A DNA stretch of 64,000 nt from SHLQ01 sp033344795. Lineage in GTDB: Bacteria > Actinomycetota > Acidimicrobiia > Acidimicrobiales > SHLQ01. The DNA lies in the NCBI GenBank assembly GCA_033344795.1, contig JAWPMS010000001.1, forward strand, positions 1,860,001 through 1,924,000. Direction: 5' to 3'. The position numbers and the translations under genes are program-made. Of the stretch, positions 42,530-51,874 are shown one piece after another. The notes under the pieces are model-generated. The model saw nothing but the letters and a program-made list of their open reading frames with translations. It was not told the DNA's origin and made no database searches. Numbering within the stretch: the first letter of the stretch is position 1; each line of letters opens with the position of its first letter.

Positions 42530-43893
42530 CGTTGCGCAATCGCCTGCTCTTGGCCTTGACGGCCGTGTTCGTGATCTTCGCGATTGCCGCCGTCGTCACC
42601 GTGCTTTCGCAGCGGCAGGCACTCAACGATCAAGTCGATGAACAACTCTTGTCCACGCCGCTCCCGCCAGGTCGAGAGGCGCCACCTGGGGTAGCCGAAC
42701 CGCCGCAGAACTCTGCGCGCACTGCTGGCGCTCCGATCTCCGACCTCTACATGGCCACGATCGATGAAGCCGGCGAGGTCAGCGTTGTCGTCCAAGGCCA
42801 ACGCCTCGAGGACGTCCCAGACCTCGAAGCACTACCCGATCCGCTTCCGCCGAAGGATGAGCTGCTCACGGTGCCCGGTGTTGAAGGCATATCGGAATTT
42901 CGGTTGTTCGTCGCTCGACGCGACCTCGGTCAGCAGGTCGTCGTGGCCCTCCCGCTCGACGCGGTTCAGTCGAGCGTCAATCGGTTGGCGTACACGCTCG
43001 GTGGTGTGCTCGTTCTGATCGGAGTCGCACTAGTCCTTGCCTGGTATTGGGTGTCTCGATTCGGACTGCGCCCAATTGCGGAGATGACGTCGACCGCCGA
43101 TGCGATCGCCGGTGGTGACCGCACCCGCCGCGCGACCGAATATGACGAAGGCACCGAGGCCGGGCGGTTGGCCACTGCCTTCAACGTCATGCTCGACGAA
43201 CGCGACAGCGAAGAGGAGCGCCTTCGATCCTTCGTTTCCAATGCATCTCACGAACTCCGGACGCCGCTGACATCGCTGCGGGGTTATCTCGATCTGTACA
43301 CCGAGGGCGGCTTTCGAGGGGAGGGCCAACTCGACGATGCGATTCGGCGAATGACCGGCGAATCGGCCCGAATGCAACTCCTGGTCGAGGACCTGCTGCA
43401 ACTGGCGAAGTTCGATGAACACCAGGAGCTCGACCTCGTCGATGTCGACGTGGAACGGATGTTGGGTGACGTTGCGGATGCAGCGCGTGTCGCGCACTCC
43501 GGGCGGGTCGTCGAGGTGTCGGTTGGAGATATCGGTGAATTGCGCGCCGATCGACTTCGCCTGCACCAAGCGGTTGCAGCCGTTGTCGACAACGCAATGA
43601 CGCACACCGAAGCTCCAGGTGTCGTACGCCTGAATGCCCACACGATCGATGGAGACGTGGCGATCGTCGTCTCGGATGAAGGACCTGGGATAGGCGATGA
43701 CGATCTCCATCGCGTCTTCGAACGGTTCTACCGTGGCGACGACTCACGGGCGCGCTCGACCGGCGGTTCGGGTCTCGGATTGGCGATCACCAGGTCGATC
43801 ATCGAGGCACATGGTGGTCAGATCGAAGCCGCTCAGGGCGCGGATGGCGGGGCGGTCTTCACCATTCGTGTGCCTCGCGCTTCTTCCGGGTGA
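42526..43893 (+). CDS. Sensor histidine kinase
   Basis: 455 residues from the ATG overlapping the regulator stop. First membrane helix LLLALTAVFVIFAIAAVVTVL, extracytoplasmic domain of about 120 residues, second helix LAYTLGGVLVLIGVALVLAWYWV, HAMP, then the phosphoacceptor His in VSNASHELRTPLTSLRGYLDLY. ATP-binding boxes: AVVDNAMTHT (N), DEGPGIGDDD (G1), GGSGLGLAI (G2). Orthodox kinase partner of the preceding response regulator. The sensor part is Pro/Glu-rich and its signal unknown. Confidence 0.92.
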   Translation: MTLRNRLLLALTAVFVIFAIAAVVTVLSQRQALNDQVDEQLLSTPLPPGREAPPGVAEPPQNSARTAGAPISDLYMATIDEAGEVSVVVQGQRLEDVPDLEALPDPLPPKDELLTVPGVEGISEFRLFVARRDLGQQVVVALPLDAVQSSVNRLAYTLGGVLVLIGVALVLAWYWVSRFGLRPIAEMTSTADAIAGGDRTRRATEYDEGTEAGRLATAFNVMLDERDSEEERLRSFVSNASHELRTPLTSLRGYLDLYTEGGFRGEGQLDDAIRRMTGESARMQLLVEDLLQLAKFDEHQELDLVDVDVERMLGDVADAARVAHSGRVVEVSVGDIGELRADRLRLHQAVAAVVDNAMTHTEAPGVVRLNAHTIDGDVAIVVSDEGPGIGDDDLHRVFERFYRGDDSRARSTGGSGLGLAITRSIIEAHGGQIEAAQGADGGAVFTIRVPRASSG

Positions 43894-43896
43894 CGA

Positions 43897-44634
43897 CTAT
43901 GCGTTTTCGATGTGGAGACTTGGACTGACCCACGAAGGCTCGAACGCTGGGATCGTCACCGCAGCGCCGTCCACCGTCACGTCCACATGATCGTGTTCGG
44001 CCAGGAACGAGACGAAGCCGGCAAGTTTTGGCGCCTCAGGGATCGGATCCTCGTAGCTCCACGCCACATCGACCAACGGTCTGTTCGGATCAACTGCGAA
44101 GACCCACCACGAAGCAACACCTTTGTACTGACACGCAGAGGTCGTGTTCGACGGAACGAGCACCGACCAGTCGACGTCACTCGAAGGGATGTACCAGCGC
44201 GGCGGTAGCCCCGTCTCGTCGACCAATCGTGGGGTCGTTGTCTTTGCGACGACCACGCCGTCGATCGAAACCTCGACCTGTCGGTTCGATTCGAGAACGT
44301 CGACTCGCCGGTACGGGTCGCGTGGCCGATGCAGCAGTTGCTCGTCCTCCTCGAACCACTCGTCGACGTTATCGAAATCGAGAGCCACCAGACCCGCCGC
44401 CGGACCGTCGACATATCGACGCCCACCTTCGCCGATGCGCTCGAACGTGCCGGCTTCGTCGACCGCTGTCGCAATCACGCTCAGGTCCACATCGATGTCT
44501 TGAGAGGCGAATACGTACTCAGGGTGCCTTCCCTCAACGAAGAGCAGCTGTGCTCGTGTTGTGTCTGCGACCTCGCGGTCGCCCTGGCGTGCACGGATTC
44601 GACGGTTGGTCGGTTCTATTCGAATACGGGTCAT
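43897..44634 (-). CDS. Tandem DUF427 protein
   Basis: 245 residues containing two DUF427-like modules. The second is canonical: VEVSIDGVVVAKTTTPRLVDETGLPPRWYIPSSDVDWSVLVPSNTTSACQYKGVASWW (key parts DETGLPPRWYIP, CQYKGVASWW). The first module is weaker (GDREVADTTRAQLLF). DUF427 proteins form small beta barrels, function unknown, common in actinobacteria. It ends four bases from the convergent kinase gene. Confidence 0.82.
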   Translation of the reverse strand: MTRIRIEPTNRRIRARQGDREVADTTRAQLLFVEGRHPEYVFASQDIDVDLSVIATAVDEAGTFERIGEGGRRYVDGPAAGLVALDFDNVDEWFEEDEQLLHRPRDPYRRVDVLESNRQVEVSIDGVVVAKTTTPRLVDETGLPPRWYIPSSDVDWSVLVPSNTTSACQYKGVASWWVFAVDPNRPLVDVAWSYEDPIPEAPKLAGFVSFLAEHDHVDVTVDGAAVTIPAFEPSWVSPSLHIENA

Positions 44635-44721
44635 GATTCCAGCATGAACGAGCCGACGGATTGCGTCATCGCCCGTGGACCGGTTTCACCCCTTCGAAGC
44701 CGAGCGATGCACCAGGTGAGG

Positions 44722-45237
44722 TCACCGTGAGCTGGCGGGCGCAAGGCGCGTGGAGATGTCGTTGCAGGCCACGCAGATCGACTCGGGAAGCACTCCGGCG
44801 GCCATGAGCCGACCAAAGATCGTGCACCCGAGGCAGAACCCGAACGCAGCCTCGAGAAAAGCTGCACCGGTGATCATGGCGACAACGATCATCGCAACGG
44901 TCGTCATGCCTCCGAGATGCAAGGCGACGCCGGTGAGCGACAAGACGGCACCGATGCCCTGAGCAAATCGCTTCGGAGGTCCGGGGACTTGGCGATCAGG
45001 CAACCCCAAGGCGGGGACGATCACCCTCGTGGCGAGTTGGCCGAGCGGCGACAGCGTGGGGCCGGAGAGCACTCGAGCGACGAAACCGTACGCGAGGAGC
45101 GCAAGGACCCAACCCGAGCCCGTCAGTAGATAGATGCTGGTGAGCAGTACTACGCCGGCAGCGACGGTCCGTGCTGCGTTCTCGTTCACCCAGTCGGGGA
45201 AGCTGAAAATCTCAGATGATGACGGAAGGGTTTTCAT
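44722..45237 (-). CDS. DUF4395 membrane protein with FCLGC motif
   Basis: 171 residues with about four hydrophobic segments. FGFCLGCTIFGRL and ESICVACNDIS give two CxxC pairs (C-L-G-C and C-V-A-C), the hallmark of DUF4395 proteins, which often accompany thioredoxin-like or sulfur-metabolism genes. The N-terminus DWVNENAARTVAAGVVLLT is typical. Redox or metal role of the CxxC pairs is plausible. It is followed on the same strand by the DUF427 gene after 87 bases. Confidence 0.82.
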   Translation of the reverse strand: MKTLPSSSEIFSFPDWVNENAARTVAAGVVLLTSIYLLTGSGWVLALLAYGFVARVLSGPTLSPLGQLATRVIVPALGLPDRQVPGPPKRFAQGIGAVLSLTGVALHLGGMTTVAMIVVAMITGAAFLEAAFGFCLGCTIFGRLMAAGVLPESICVACNDISTRLAPASSR

Positions 45238-45348
45238 GGCCGCGACAACCTAGTGATTCGCTCGGGCATTCCCGTTCGACAGCGACCAATACCCAATCTT
45301 CTCGCGCGAAATGACCGGACGTACGGTCTTGGTTGCTTCGCGTCAGGG

Positions 45349-46284
45349 TCAGGCGAGCCGGGCGTATTCCTTTGCGACGCGGGCGCCGAGAACTGCATTG
45401 TTTTCGACTAGCGCAATGTTCGCCGTCAAACTCTTTCCGCCGGTGATTTCGGCGATGCGGCCCAACATGAACGGTGTGGCGTCCTTGCCCGAGATTCCTT
45501 TCGCGTCGAGTTCGGCTACCGCGCCTTCGATGATTGATGAGATCTCGTCGGCGGGAAACTCGTCTGCCTCGGGCACCGGGTTGGCAATGCAGACGCCGCC
45601 GCGCAACCCGAGGTCCCACTTGGCTCGCATCAGCGCAGCCACCTCAGCGGGCGTGTCGAGTCGCATCGGTGTGTCGAACCCGCTGCTCCTCGAATAGAAA
45701 GACGGAAACTCATCGCTCTGATAGGTGATGACGGGGATGCTCAACGTTTCCATCGTCTCGAGTGTCAGCCCGATGTCGAGAATCGACTTCACGCCAGCGC
45801 TGACAACTGCGACATCGGTGAGCGACATCTCGGTGAGGTCAGCGCTGATGTCGAAACTCTGTTGCGCGCCGCGGTGCACTCCGCCGATACCGCCTGTCAC
45901 GAACGTCGTGATGCCGACGAGCGACGCGAAACGAAGGGTGCTCGCAACTGTCGTCGCCCCGTGGAGTCGTCGAGAGATGACGTAGGGAATATCGCGCAGA
46001 CTCATCTTCTGCACTTCTGGCGACGTCGCCAGGAGTTCGAGGTCGGCCTCGGAGAGTCCGACCTTTGGCACGCCATCGAAGATGGCGATGGTGGCGGGCA
46101 CCGCACCCTCGGACCTGATCAGTCCTTCGACGCTCGTCGCCATCTCGACGTTCTGCGGGTACGGCATGCCGTGCGAGATGATCGTGCTCTCGAGTGCGAC
46201 GACCGGCGTGCCGTCGCGCAACGCCTGGTCTACCTCGTCGGTCAGTTCGATCGAGGGGTGGGCGCGGCCGGGGTCATTGGACAT
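45349..46284 (-). CDS. psuG: Pseudouridine-5'-phosphate glycosidase
   Basis: 311 residues with the PsuG signature throughout: VVALESTIISHGMPYPQNVEMA at the N-terminus (Glu and His of the active site), PATIAIFDGVPKVGL, TFVTGGIGGVHRGAQQSFDIS and TPFMLGRIAEITGGKSLTANIALV. The enzyme cleaves the C-C glycosidic bond of pseudouridine 5'-phosphate to uracil and ribose 5-phosphate. The start giving MSNDPGRAH was taken. No pseudouridine kinase (PsuK) gene is adjacent. It is divergent from the LtrA-like gene. Confidence 0.93.
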   Translation of the reverse strand: MSNDPGRAHPSIELTDEVDQALRDGTPVVALESTIISHGMPYPQNVEMATSVEGLIRSEGAVPATIAIFDGVPKVGLSEADLELLATSPEVQKMSLRDIPYVISRRLHGATTVASTLRFASLVGITTFVTGGIGGVHRGAQQSFDISADLTEMSLTDVAVVSAGVKSILDIGLTLETMETLSIPVITYQSDEFPSFYSRSSGFDTPMRLDTPAEVAALMRAKWDLGLRGGVCIANPVPEADEFPADEISSIIEGAVAELDAKGISGKDATPFMLGRIAEITGGKSLTANIALVENNAVLGARVAKEYARLA

Positions 46285-46376
46285 GGAACATCCAAGTGTG
46301 TCGGCAAGCAGGCAATGCGGCAACCAGCTTTCGTTCGGGAATGCGACGAGTGATCGCGCTTTGTATGATCTCGGCG

Positions 46377-47558
46377 ATGCGTGGTCTCGATGTTCCTGCC
46401 ATAACCGAAGACTTCACCGCAGACCCGGTCGAGCTCTTCTTCGACCTGGCCTTCGTCTTCGCCTTCTCCCAGCTGGTGTACCTGCTCGTTCACGACCCCA
46501 CCTGGGGTGGCGCAGCAAAGGCTGCGCTGCTGTTTCTGATCATCTGGTTTGCGTGGTCGACCTTCACATGGGCCGCGAACGCCGTGTCGGGAAACGCGCG
46601 CGAAGTGCGGGCGATCTTCCTGGTCGCCACCGCTGCGTCCGTGCCGATGAGTGCGTCGATCACGACTGCCTACGGTTCGGGCGGTGGAACGTTTGCCATC
46701 TGCGCGTCGATCATCGTCGCCATGGCTATCGGGCTGCAGATGTGGGCGATGAGTGGAAACGGATTCGATTCCGACGAGTTCCGCACGATTCTCACCTACG
46801 GCTCGCCAAACATCGCGGCGATGTCGTTGTTGATCATCGGCGGTTTCCTCGATGAAGGTCCACGGACCGTCCTGTGGATTCTGTTCGTCCTGGCGATCCT
46901 CGCGGGCATGGGCATTGCGCGGGTGGGCGATTGGATCGTGCGCCCAGGCCACTTCGCGGAGCGACACGGCTTGATCATCATCATCGCCCTGGGTGAGGTG
47001 GTCGTCGCAATTGGTCTCTCCGTCGTCACCTCGCTATCGGATGCTGACGGTCTACCGGGCGAGACGCTCGTCTCGCTCGTCGCAGCTGGGGTGATGATCG
47101 GGCTGCTCTGGTGGGGCTATTTCGATCGGCTTCAGCCAGCGCTCGAGCACCGCGGCGAGGCGCTCGAAGGGCGCGATCGGGCCCACTTCGTCGCAGATGT
47201 CTACACCGGCTTCCACATATTCATCGTCGGCGGCGTGATCGTTGCGGCGGCGGCAACCGAAGAGATCTTGTTGCATCCAAAGGATCCGGTCCACACCGAG
47301 TTCCTCGTGATGTTCGTCGCAGGGATCGCCCTGTTCTTCGGTGGTATCGCAGCGGCTGTCGTGCGCGGGTATCGGGTTGTTGCCAAGGAGCGCTTGACAG
47401 CGGTGGTCGCGATCGCCGTGCTGGCGTACGTCGGACGTTCCTGGGACGGCGTCACGTTCTTGATTGCCGTGGATGTCATCCTTTTCGTCACCGTCGTGGC
47501 CGAGCACGTTCGAATCGAAGCGCCCTCACCCGCTCCCGCAGAACAACCCGCGTCGTAA
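46377..47558 (+). CDS. Low-temperature-requirement A (LtrA) family membrane protein
   Basis: 393 residues with about ten hydrophobic segments. The N-terminus VELFFDLAFVFAFSQLVYLL is the LtrA hallmark. RHGLIIIIALGEVVVAIG is the conserved central helix with a Glu. An ATG at 46365 is also in frame, but the chosen ATG begins nearer the family start. LtrA was first named from Listeria growth in cold; the molecular function is unknown. It precedes the potassium channel gene by nine bases. Confidence 0.88.
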   Translation: MRGLDVPAITEDFTADPVELFFDLAFVFAFSQLVYLLVHDPTWGGAAKAALLFLIIWFAWSTFTWAANAVSGNAREVRAIFLVATAASVPMSASITTAYGSGGGTFAICASIIVAMAIGLQMWAMSGNGFDSDEFRTILTYGSPNIAAMSLLIIGGFLDEGPRTVLWILFVLAILAGMGIARVGDWIVRPGHFAERHGLIIIIALGEVVVAIGLSVVTSLSDADGLPGETLVSLVAAGVMIGLLWWGYFDRLQPALEHRGEALEGRDRAHFVADVYTGFHIFIVGGVIVAAAATEEILLHPKDPVHTEFLVMFVAGIALFFGGIAAAVVRGYRVVAKERLTAVVAIAVLAYVGRSWDGVTFLIAVDVILFVTVVAEHVRIEAPSPAPAEQPAS

Positions 47559-47567
47559 GTTCAGCCG

Positions 47568-48566
47568 ATGACTGCCTTGGGCGACATTCGGCTACCAAAA
47601 CCCGAGCGTGCCCCTTTGGCGTCCATTGGACGACGGGTTGGGTTTGCCCTGGGACTCGTCGTCTTCGTGGCGCTCGTGGTTCGGCTGGGGCGCGATGGCT
47701 ACATCGACGTGACCGGCGATCCGATCAGCTTTCTCGATGCGCTGTACTACGCATCCGTGACCGTCACGACGGCCGGTTACGGAGATATCACGGCGATCGG
47801 TGACGGAGCGCGCCTGGCGACGGTCTTGTTGATCATGCCCGCCCGGATTCTGTTCCTGATCCTCGTGGTGTCCACCACCGTCGAAGTACTGACCGAACAA
47901 TCGCGAGAAGTCCTCGCCGAACGTCGTTGGAGGCAACGAGTGAAAAACCACACGCTCATCTGCGGCTTCGGCGCCACGGGCCAGGCGGCCGCTGCCGACC
48001 TTCGGGCCCGCGGCGTCGACGCCGATCAGATCGTCGTCGTCGACAAAGACCCCGCAGGCGTCGACGAGGCCACCAGGCTCGGATACGCGGGTGTCGTCGG
48101 CGATGCAACACAGACGGGCGTGCTCGATCGGGCCGGGGTCGCGAGTGCGGCCTCGATCATCGTGGCACCCAACCGAGACGACACTGCGGTGCTCGTGACC
48201 CTCACCGTTCGAGAGATGAACCCGACCGCACACATCGTCGCCGGCGGTCGAGAACGAGAGAACCTGCACCTGCTTCGTCAGGGCGGAGCCAACGAGGTCA
48301 TCGATGCCACGGCCGCAATCGGGCGGATGTTGGGAATGGGAACCAAGTCGCCGGCCGCAGGTCGCGTCCTCGACGACCTGCTCGACGCGGGCACCGGACT
48401 CGAGCTGGTCGAGATAGATCCCGACATGGAAGCCGGTGAACCAGTCACGCCGGTGGGTGCGACGCTCGTTGCGATCATTCGTGACGGAGAACGCATGCCG
48501 CAACCGCAGGTCGATGCGTCGAACATTTCTGCGGGTGACCGAATCGTGGTACTTCGAGAGTCATAA
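47568..48566 (+). CDS. Potassium channel with TrkA-N (RCK) regulatory domain
   Basis: 332 residues. Two membrane helices (FALGLVVFVALVVRLG and LLIMPARILFLILVVSTTVEVL) flank a pore with selectivity filter TAGYGD, a mild variant of TVGYGD. A TrkA-N Rossmann domain follows (LICGFGATGQAAAADL, DKDPAGVDEA) and a C-terminal TrkA-C-like domain closes the protein. Expected role: NAD(H)- or Ca2+-gated K+ conductance. It follows the LtrA gene closely and may be co-transcribed. Confidence 0.9.
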   Translation: MTALGDIRLPKPERAPLASIGRRVGFALGLVVFVALVVRLGRDGYIDVTGDPISFLDALYYASVTVTTAGYGDITAIGDGARLATVLLIMPARILFLILVVSTTVEVLTEQSREVLAERRWRQRVKNHTLICGFGATGQAAAADLRARGVDADQIVVVDKDPAGVDEATRLGYAGVVGDATQTGVLDRAGVASAASIIVAPNRDDTAVLVTLTVREMNPTAHIVAGGRERENLHLLRQGGANEVIDATAAIGRMLGMGTKSPAAGRVLDDLLDAGTGLELVEIDPDMEAGEPVTPVGATLVAIIRDGERMPQPQVDASNISAGDRIVVLRES

Positions 48567-48639
48567 CCACGAAGCCTTGCCCGTAGCGTGGTTGCGGTAG
48601 GTCATCGCTTCTCCATCGGGACCCTTAGGAAGTTCGAAC

Positions 48640-49542
48640 ATGCAACCCGGCAATACTCCATTGGTCGAACTCCGTGCGCTTGCCCCAGCGGGGACCCATC
48701 TCTACGCCAAGCTCGAGTGGCACAACCCGACGGGTTCGATCAAGGACCGCGCTGCGTGGTTCATGTTTCACAACGCGCGCCGAGATGGAGACCTGCCCCC
48801 AGGTCGGCCGCTGATCGAGTCGACGTCGGGCAACACCGGTATCGGCCTCGCACGACTCGCGCTGATGAACGGCCACCCGATGACGATCTGTCTGCCGGCC
48901 AACTCGACGTTCGAGCGCAAACAGCTTCTGCGGGCGTACGGCGCGACGCTGGTGGAGGTTGACGGAGGGCCGAATGAATCGATCGAGGTGGCACGCGGTC
49001 TCGTCGCCGACGGCGAGGGTTTCATGTGTTACCAGTACGGAAATCCTGGGAACCCCGAGGCGCACGAATACGGCACCTCTGTCGAGATCATCCGCGATTG
49101 GCCGCTCGACGCACCACCGGACGGTGTATTCGTCGCGTATGGCACCGGAGGCACGATCACCGGTGTGAGCCGAGGCTTGCGCAAGGTGTATCCGTCGATT
49201 CAAATCCACTCGGTCGAGGAGTTCGTCAACGATCCGATCAGTGGTATGCGCAGCCAGGACGATCCCTTTCAACCTCCTGTGGCCGACCTTTCGCTCGTCA
49301 CCCACCGACACGAAGTGACCGTGACCGACGCCATCTCAGGTGTTACCGCCGCGATGCGGGAGGAAGGGCACTTCGTCGGGACGTCAGCAGGAGCGATTCT
49401 CCACGCTGCCCAAAGACATCTCTCTGACCACGGGGGTTCCGTTGTTGCTCTGCTTCCCGACGCCGGGTGGAAGTACCTGTCGGGGGCGCCGTGGGCCGAC
49501 CAGATCGAGCCGGCCCGCATGAATGGCGGTCTCGCCGTCTGA
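48640..49542 (+). CDS. PLP-dependent cysteine synthase-family protein
   Basis: 300 residues of the fold-type II PLP family. The PLP Lys is in NPTGSIKDRAA near residue 35; STSGNTGIGLA is the substrate-binding Asn loop and the PLP phosphate loop is YGTGGTITG near residue 170. The closing Ser is in PDAGWKYLS. It resembles CysM/CBS-like enzymes that make cysteine from O-acetyl- or O-phosphoserine. Start ATG has TAGGAAG upstream. It is alone, without a serine acetyltransferase gene; sulfhydrylase or another beta-replacement activity is possible. Confidence 0.87.
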   Translation: MQPGNTPLVELRALAPAGTHLYAKLEWHNPTGSIKDRAAWFMFHNARRDGDLPPGRPLIESTSGNTGIGLARLALMNGHPMTICLPANSTFERKQLLRAYGATLVEVDGGPNESIEVARGLVADGEGFMCYQYGNPGNPEAHEYGTSVEIIRDWPLDAPPDGVFVAYGTGGTITGVSRGLRKVYPSIQIHSVEEFVNDPISGMRSQDDPFQPPVADLSLVTHRHEVTVTDAISGVTAAMREEGHFVGTSAGAILHAAQRHLSDHGGSVVALLPDAGWKYLSGAPWADQIEPARMNGGLAV

Positions 49543-49560
49543 TCGGCCCGAGTACATCGA

Positions 49561-50532
49561 TCAGACCGCGGTGCTTGTCTCCGAAGCAGCGACCTTCACC
49601 GTGGCTTTCCAGGCCGCATCGCGGCTGACCCGGTCGTTGACGTGCGCCAGATCGACCTTGTGCAAGGGCCCGGTCATCTTCTTTGGAGCTGATGCAAAGA
49701 ACTGGCCGTTGATGTTCGAGTCGAAACCGACCGCATCGATGTAACGCTGTGCGGCGACCGGCACTGTTGCTGCCATGCCGAGGCGCTTCGGCGCTCGCTT
49801 CATCACAGGCATCATGATCGTGCGCATGAAGAAGTTCGCATTGCGGCCGGCGTCGGTGCCGGGCGCGCTCCCGGGCGACACTGCGTTCACGGTCGTGCCA
49901 CTTGGCAAGATCTCGGCGAGCGATGACGCCCACCACGCCACGAACAGCTTCGCGGTCGCATACACGGCGGCGGGCTTGTACTTCTGCGGTCCGTCGTGGC
50001 GAATCAAGCTGGTCGCCGCGGCTTCGCGATCACCGTCGAAGTGTTTTGCCGCATAGGACGGAAGATCGACCGGAGTGAACGTCGGGACGTCTCCTCGTGC
50101 CGCTTCGGATCCTGCGATGACGATCCTTGCGTTGGGGGCCACGAGCTCGGCGTCGAGGAGCGCCATCGTCAGTTGGTGGTGGCCAATCAACGAGGCGGAG
50201 AACGTCACTTCGACGTCCTCCTGTGTCTTGGCGAGCTTGGCACCTCCGACCAGTCCCGCGTTCAGGATCAGCGCCGATAGAGCGTGACCACGAACCGAGA
50301 GATCCTCGGCGGCAGCCCGCACGTTCTCGGAACTGTTCAAGTCAAGGGTGAGGGGTTCGAACACGTCCTTGCCGGTTCGCTCTTTCATGGCCTTCGCTGC
50401 CGCGTGCGCACGGTCGGACGAGCGGCCAGAGATGATCACTCGCCCGTAGCCGGCGTTTGCCAGGTGAATTGCTGCCTCGAAGCCAAGCCCCGACGTGGCG
50501 CCGGTGACGAGTGCTGTTTTGGTGGAGTTCAT
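49561..50532 (-). CDS. Short-chain dehydrogenase/reductase
   Basis: 323 residues starting at the ATG giving MNSTKTALVTG. Classical SDR features: TGATSGLG nucleotide loop near residue 10, NAG in LILNAGLVGG, Ser in IVIAGSEAA and the YxxxK pair in YATAKLF. Long for the classical type (about 250), with an extended C-terminal part (from about 235) that resembles the retinol-dehydrogenase-like subgroup. Preceded on the same strand by an MFS gene. NADPH-dependent carbonyl reduction is expected; substrate unknown. Confidence 0.87.
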   Translation of the reverse strand: MNSTKTALVTGATSGLGFEAAIHLANAGYGRVIISGRSSDRAHAAAKAMKERTGKDVFEPLTLDLNSSENVRAAAEDLSVRGHALSALILNAGLVGGAKLAKTQEDVEVTFSASLIGHHQLTMALLDAELVAPNARIVIAGSEAARGDVPTFTPVDLPSYAAKHFDGDREAAATSLIRHDGPQKYKPAAVYATAKLFVAWWASSLAEILPSGTTVNAVSPGSAPGTDAGRNANFFMRTIMMPVMKRAPKRLGMAATVPVAAQRYIDAVGFDSNINGQFFASAPKKMTGPLHKVDLAHVNDRVSRDAAWKATVKVAASETSTAV

Positions 50533-50654
50533 TTGGGTGTCCTTGGAGTCGTTCGTACAACGAGTCTGCGGACCGCGTGTGGTTGCCACATCGCCCGTTG
50601 GCGGCAATCACCCGTCCACGCTCTGGATGGCGAGCGCAGACGGTGCATCGAGAC

Positions 50655-51800
50655 TCAGGTGAGATCCGGTCGGCGGTGAGCGACCACGGAAAGGAGCACC
50701 AGGGTGCATATCGCTGCGGCCGCCGAGAGCGCCAGCGGTCCGTGCACATCGAAGTTCTCGTAGAGGAGACCGGCAAGTGCAACCCCGACACCTCGAGCAA
50801 GCGTGCCCAGCGCGTTTCCCACACCGAGTGCCTTACCGCGCGAATCAGGCATCGCTTCGCTCACGAGCGAGAAGGACGTCACGATCGCATACTCGAATCC
50901 GACGAAGAAGATGAACAAGCCGATCGTTCCAATGAGCAGTGACGAACCCGTGATCGCGATGATCGCCAGCCCAACCAGCAGGCCGCTCACCGAGAACTGC
51001 ACCGAACGTCGCTTTCCGAGACGATCTGCGAAGGCGGCCGAACTCATCGACGCGATCAATTCCGCAGCGCCGAAGGCCATTGCTACCAGCCCGACGCCGC
51101 CGGTCGAGACCCCGAGGGCTTCGTCGAGCCACGTGCCAGCGATCACGATGGTGGTCAATCCCGCCATTGCCACCATGGCTCCCGCGGCGATGATGAACCA
51201 TGCATCCGTAGTGATGGGCGTCTTGTCGCTGGGAGCCATGTCCCGACGCGCTCCCTCCCCATCGTCGATCGTGGCGACGAAGGCTGCGGAAATGATGGCG
51301 ACGATGGCCACCGCGATGAACGGACCACGCCATCCAAAGACCGAGATCAGCATCGCCACCAGGGGGACACCGATCAGCAGCGCTCCCGCCCAGGAGAACT
51401 CGTACACGCCAATGAATCGCGCCCGCCGGTTGAATGGCACGCGAGCCGAGATCCATGCGTGGCCGGCAACCGTCACGTTTCCTGCTGCCACGCCGATCAC
51501 GACCGCGGCTGCGGCGAAGAACCAGATGGATCCGACGAGCGCGAGGGCTGACGACAGCACGACGCCCCCCAGCGCAAGCACGATCACCAAACGTTCGCGT
51601 CCGGCGTCGAGCCAGCGGCCGACGAAGTACGTGCTCAAACCCGAGGCCTCCGCGATCCCGAGTAGGAGGGCGAGCGTCGCTGTCGACGAGTCGTATGCGA
51701 TCGCAAGAGTTGGCAGGAAGAAGGGCAGCCAACGGATCGCGGTGTTGATCGTTCCCTTTCCGAAGGTGAGCTTGGCCAGCTCGGAGCGTCCGATCTCCAC
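50655..51800 (-). CDS. MFS transporter
   Basis: 381 residues with about twelve hydrophobic helices. Motif A-like loops: STYFVGRWLDAGRERLV between helices 2 and 3, and AAFADRLGKRRSVQ in the second half. It resembles drug- or sugar-efflux MFS proteins of about 380-400 residues. It is upstream of the SDR gene by about 120 bases and divergent from the GntR gene by 74 bases. That GntR protein may therefore regulate it. Confidence 0.85.
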   Translation of the reverse strand: MEIGRSELAKLTFGKGTINTAIRWLPFFLPTLAIAYDSSTATLALLLGIAEASGLSTYFVGRWLDAGRERLVIVLALGGVVLSSALALVGSIWFFAAAAVVIGVAAGNVTVAGHAWISARVPFNRRARFIGVYEFSWAGALLIGVPLVAMLISVFGWRGPFIAVAIVAIISAAFVATIDDGEGARRDMAPSDKTPITTDAWFIIAAGAMVAMAGLTTIVIAGTWLDEALGVSTGGVGLVAMAFGAAELIASMSSAAFADRLGKRRSVQFSVSGLLVGLAIIAITGSSLLIGTIGLFIFFVGFEYAIVTSFSLVSEAMPDSRGKALGVGNALGTLARGVGVALAGLLYENFDVHGPLALSAAAAICTLVLLSVVAHRRPDLT

Positions 51801-51874
51801 GGACGGACGATAGCGACGACCATCGCTGCCGTCGCACTCGCCGTCGCGGTGGGGTCGCGAATACGGTGTCGGTC

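Noticed and set aside
48565..48593. AACCACG/CGTGGTT inverted repeat after the potassium channel gene, as a terminator.
   Set aside because: The loop is 15 bases and there is no T-tract; too weak to call.
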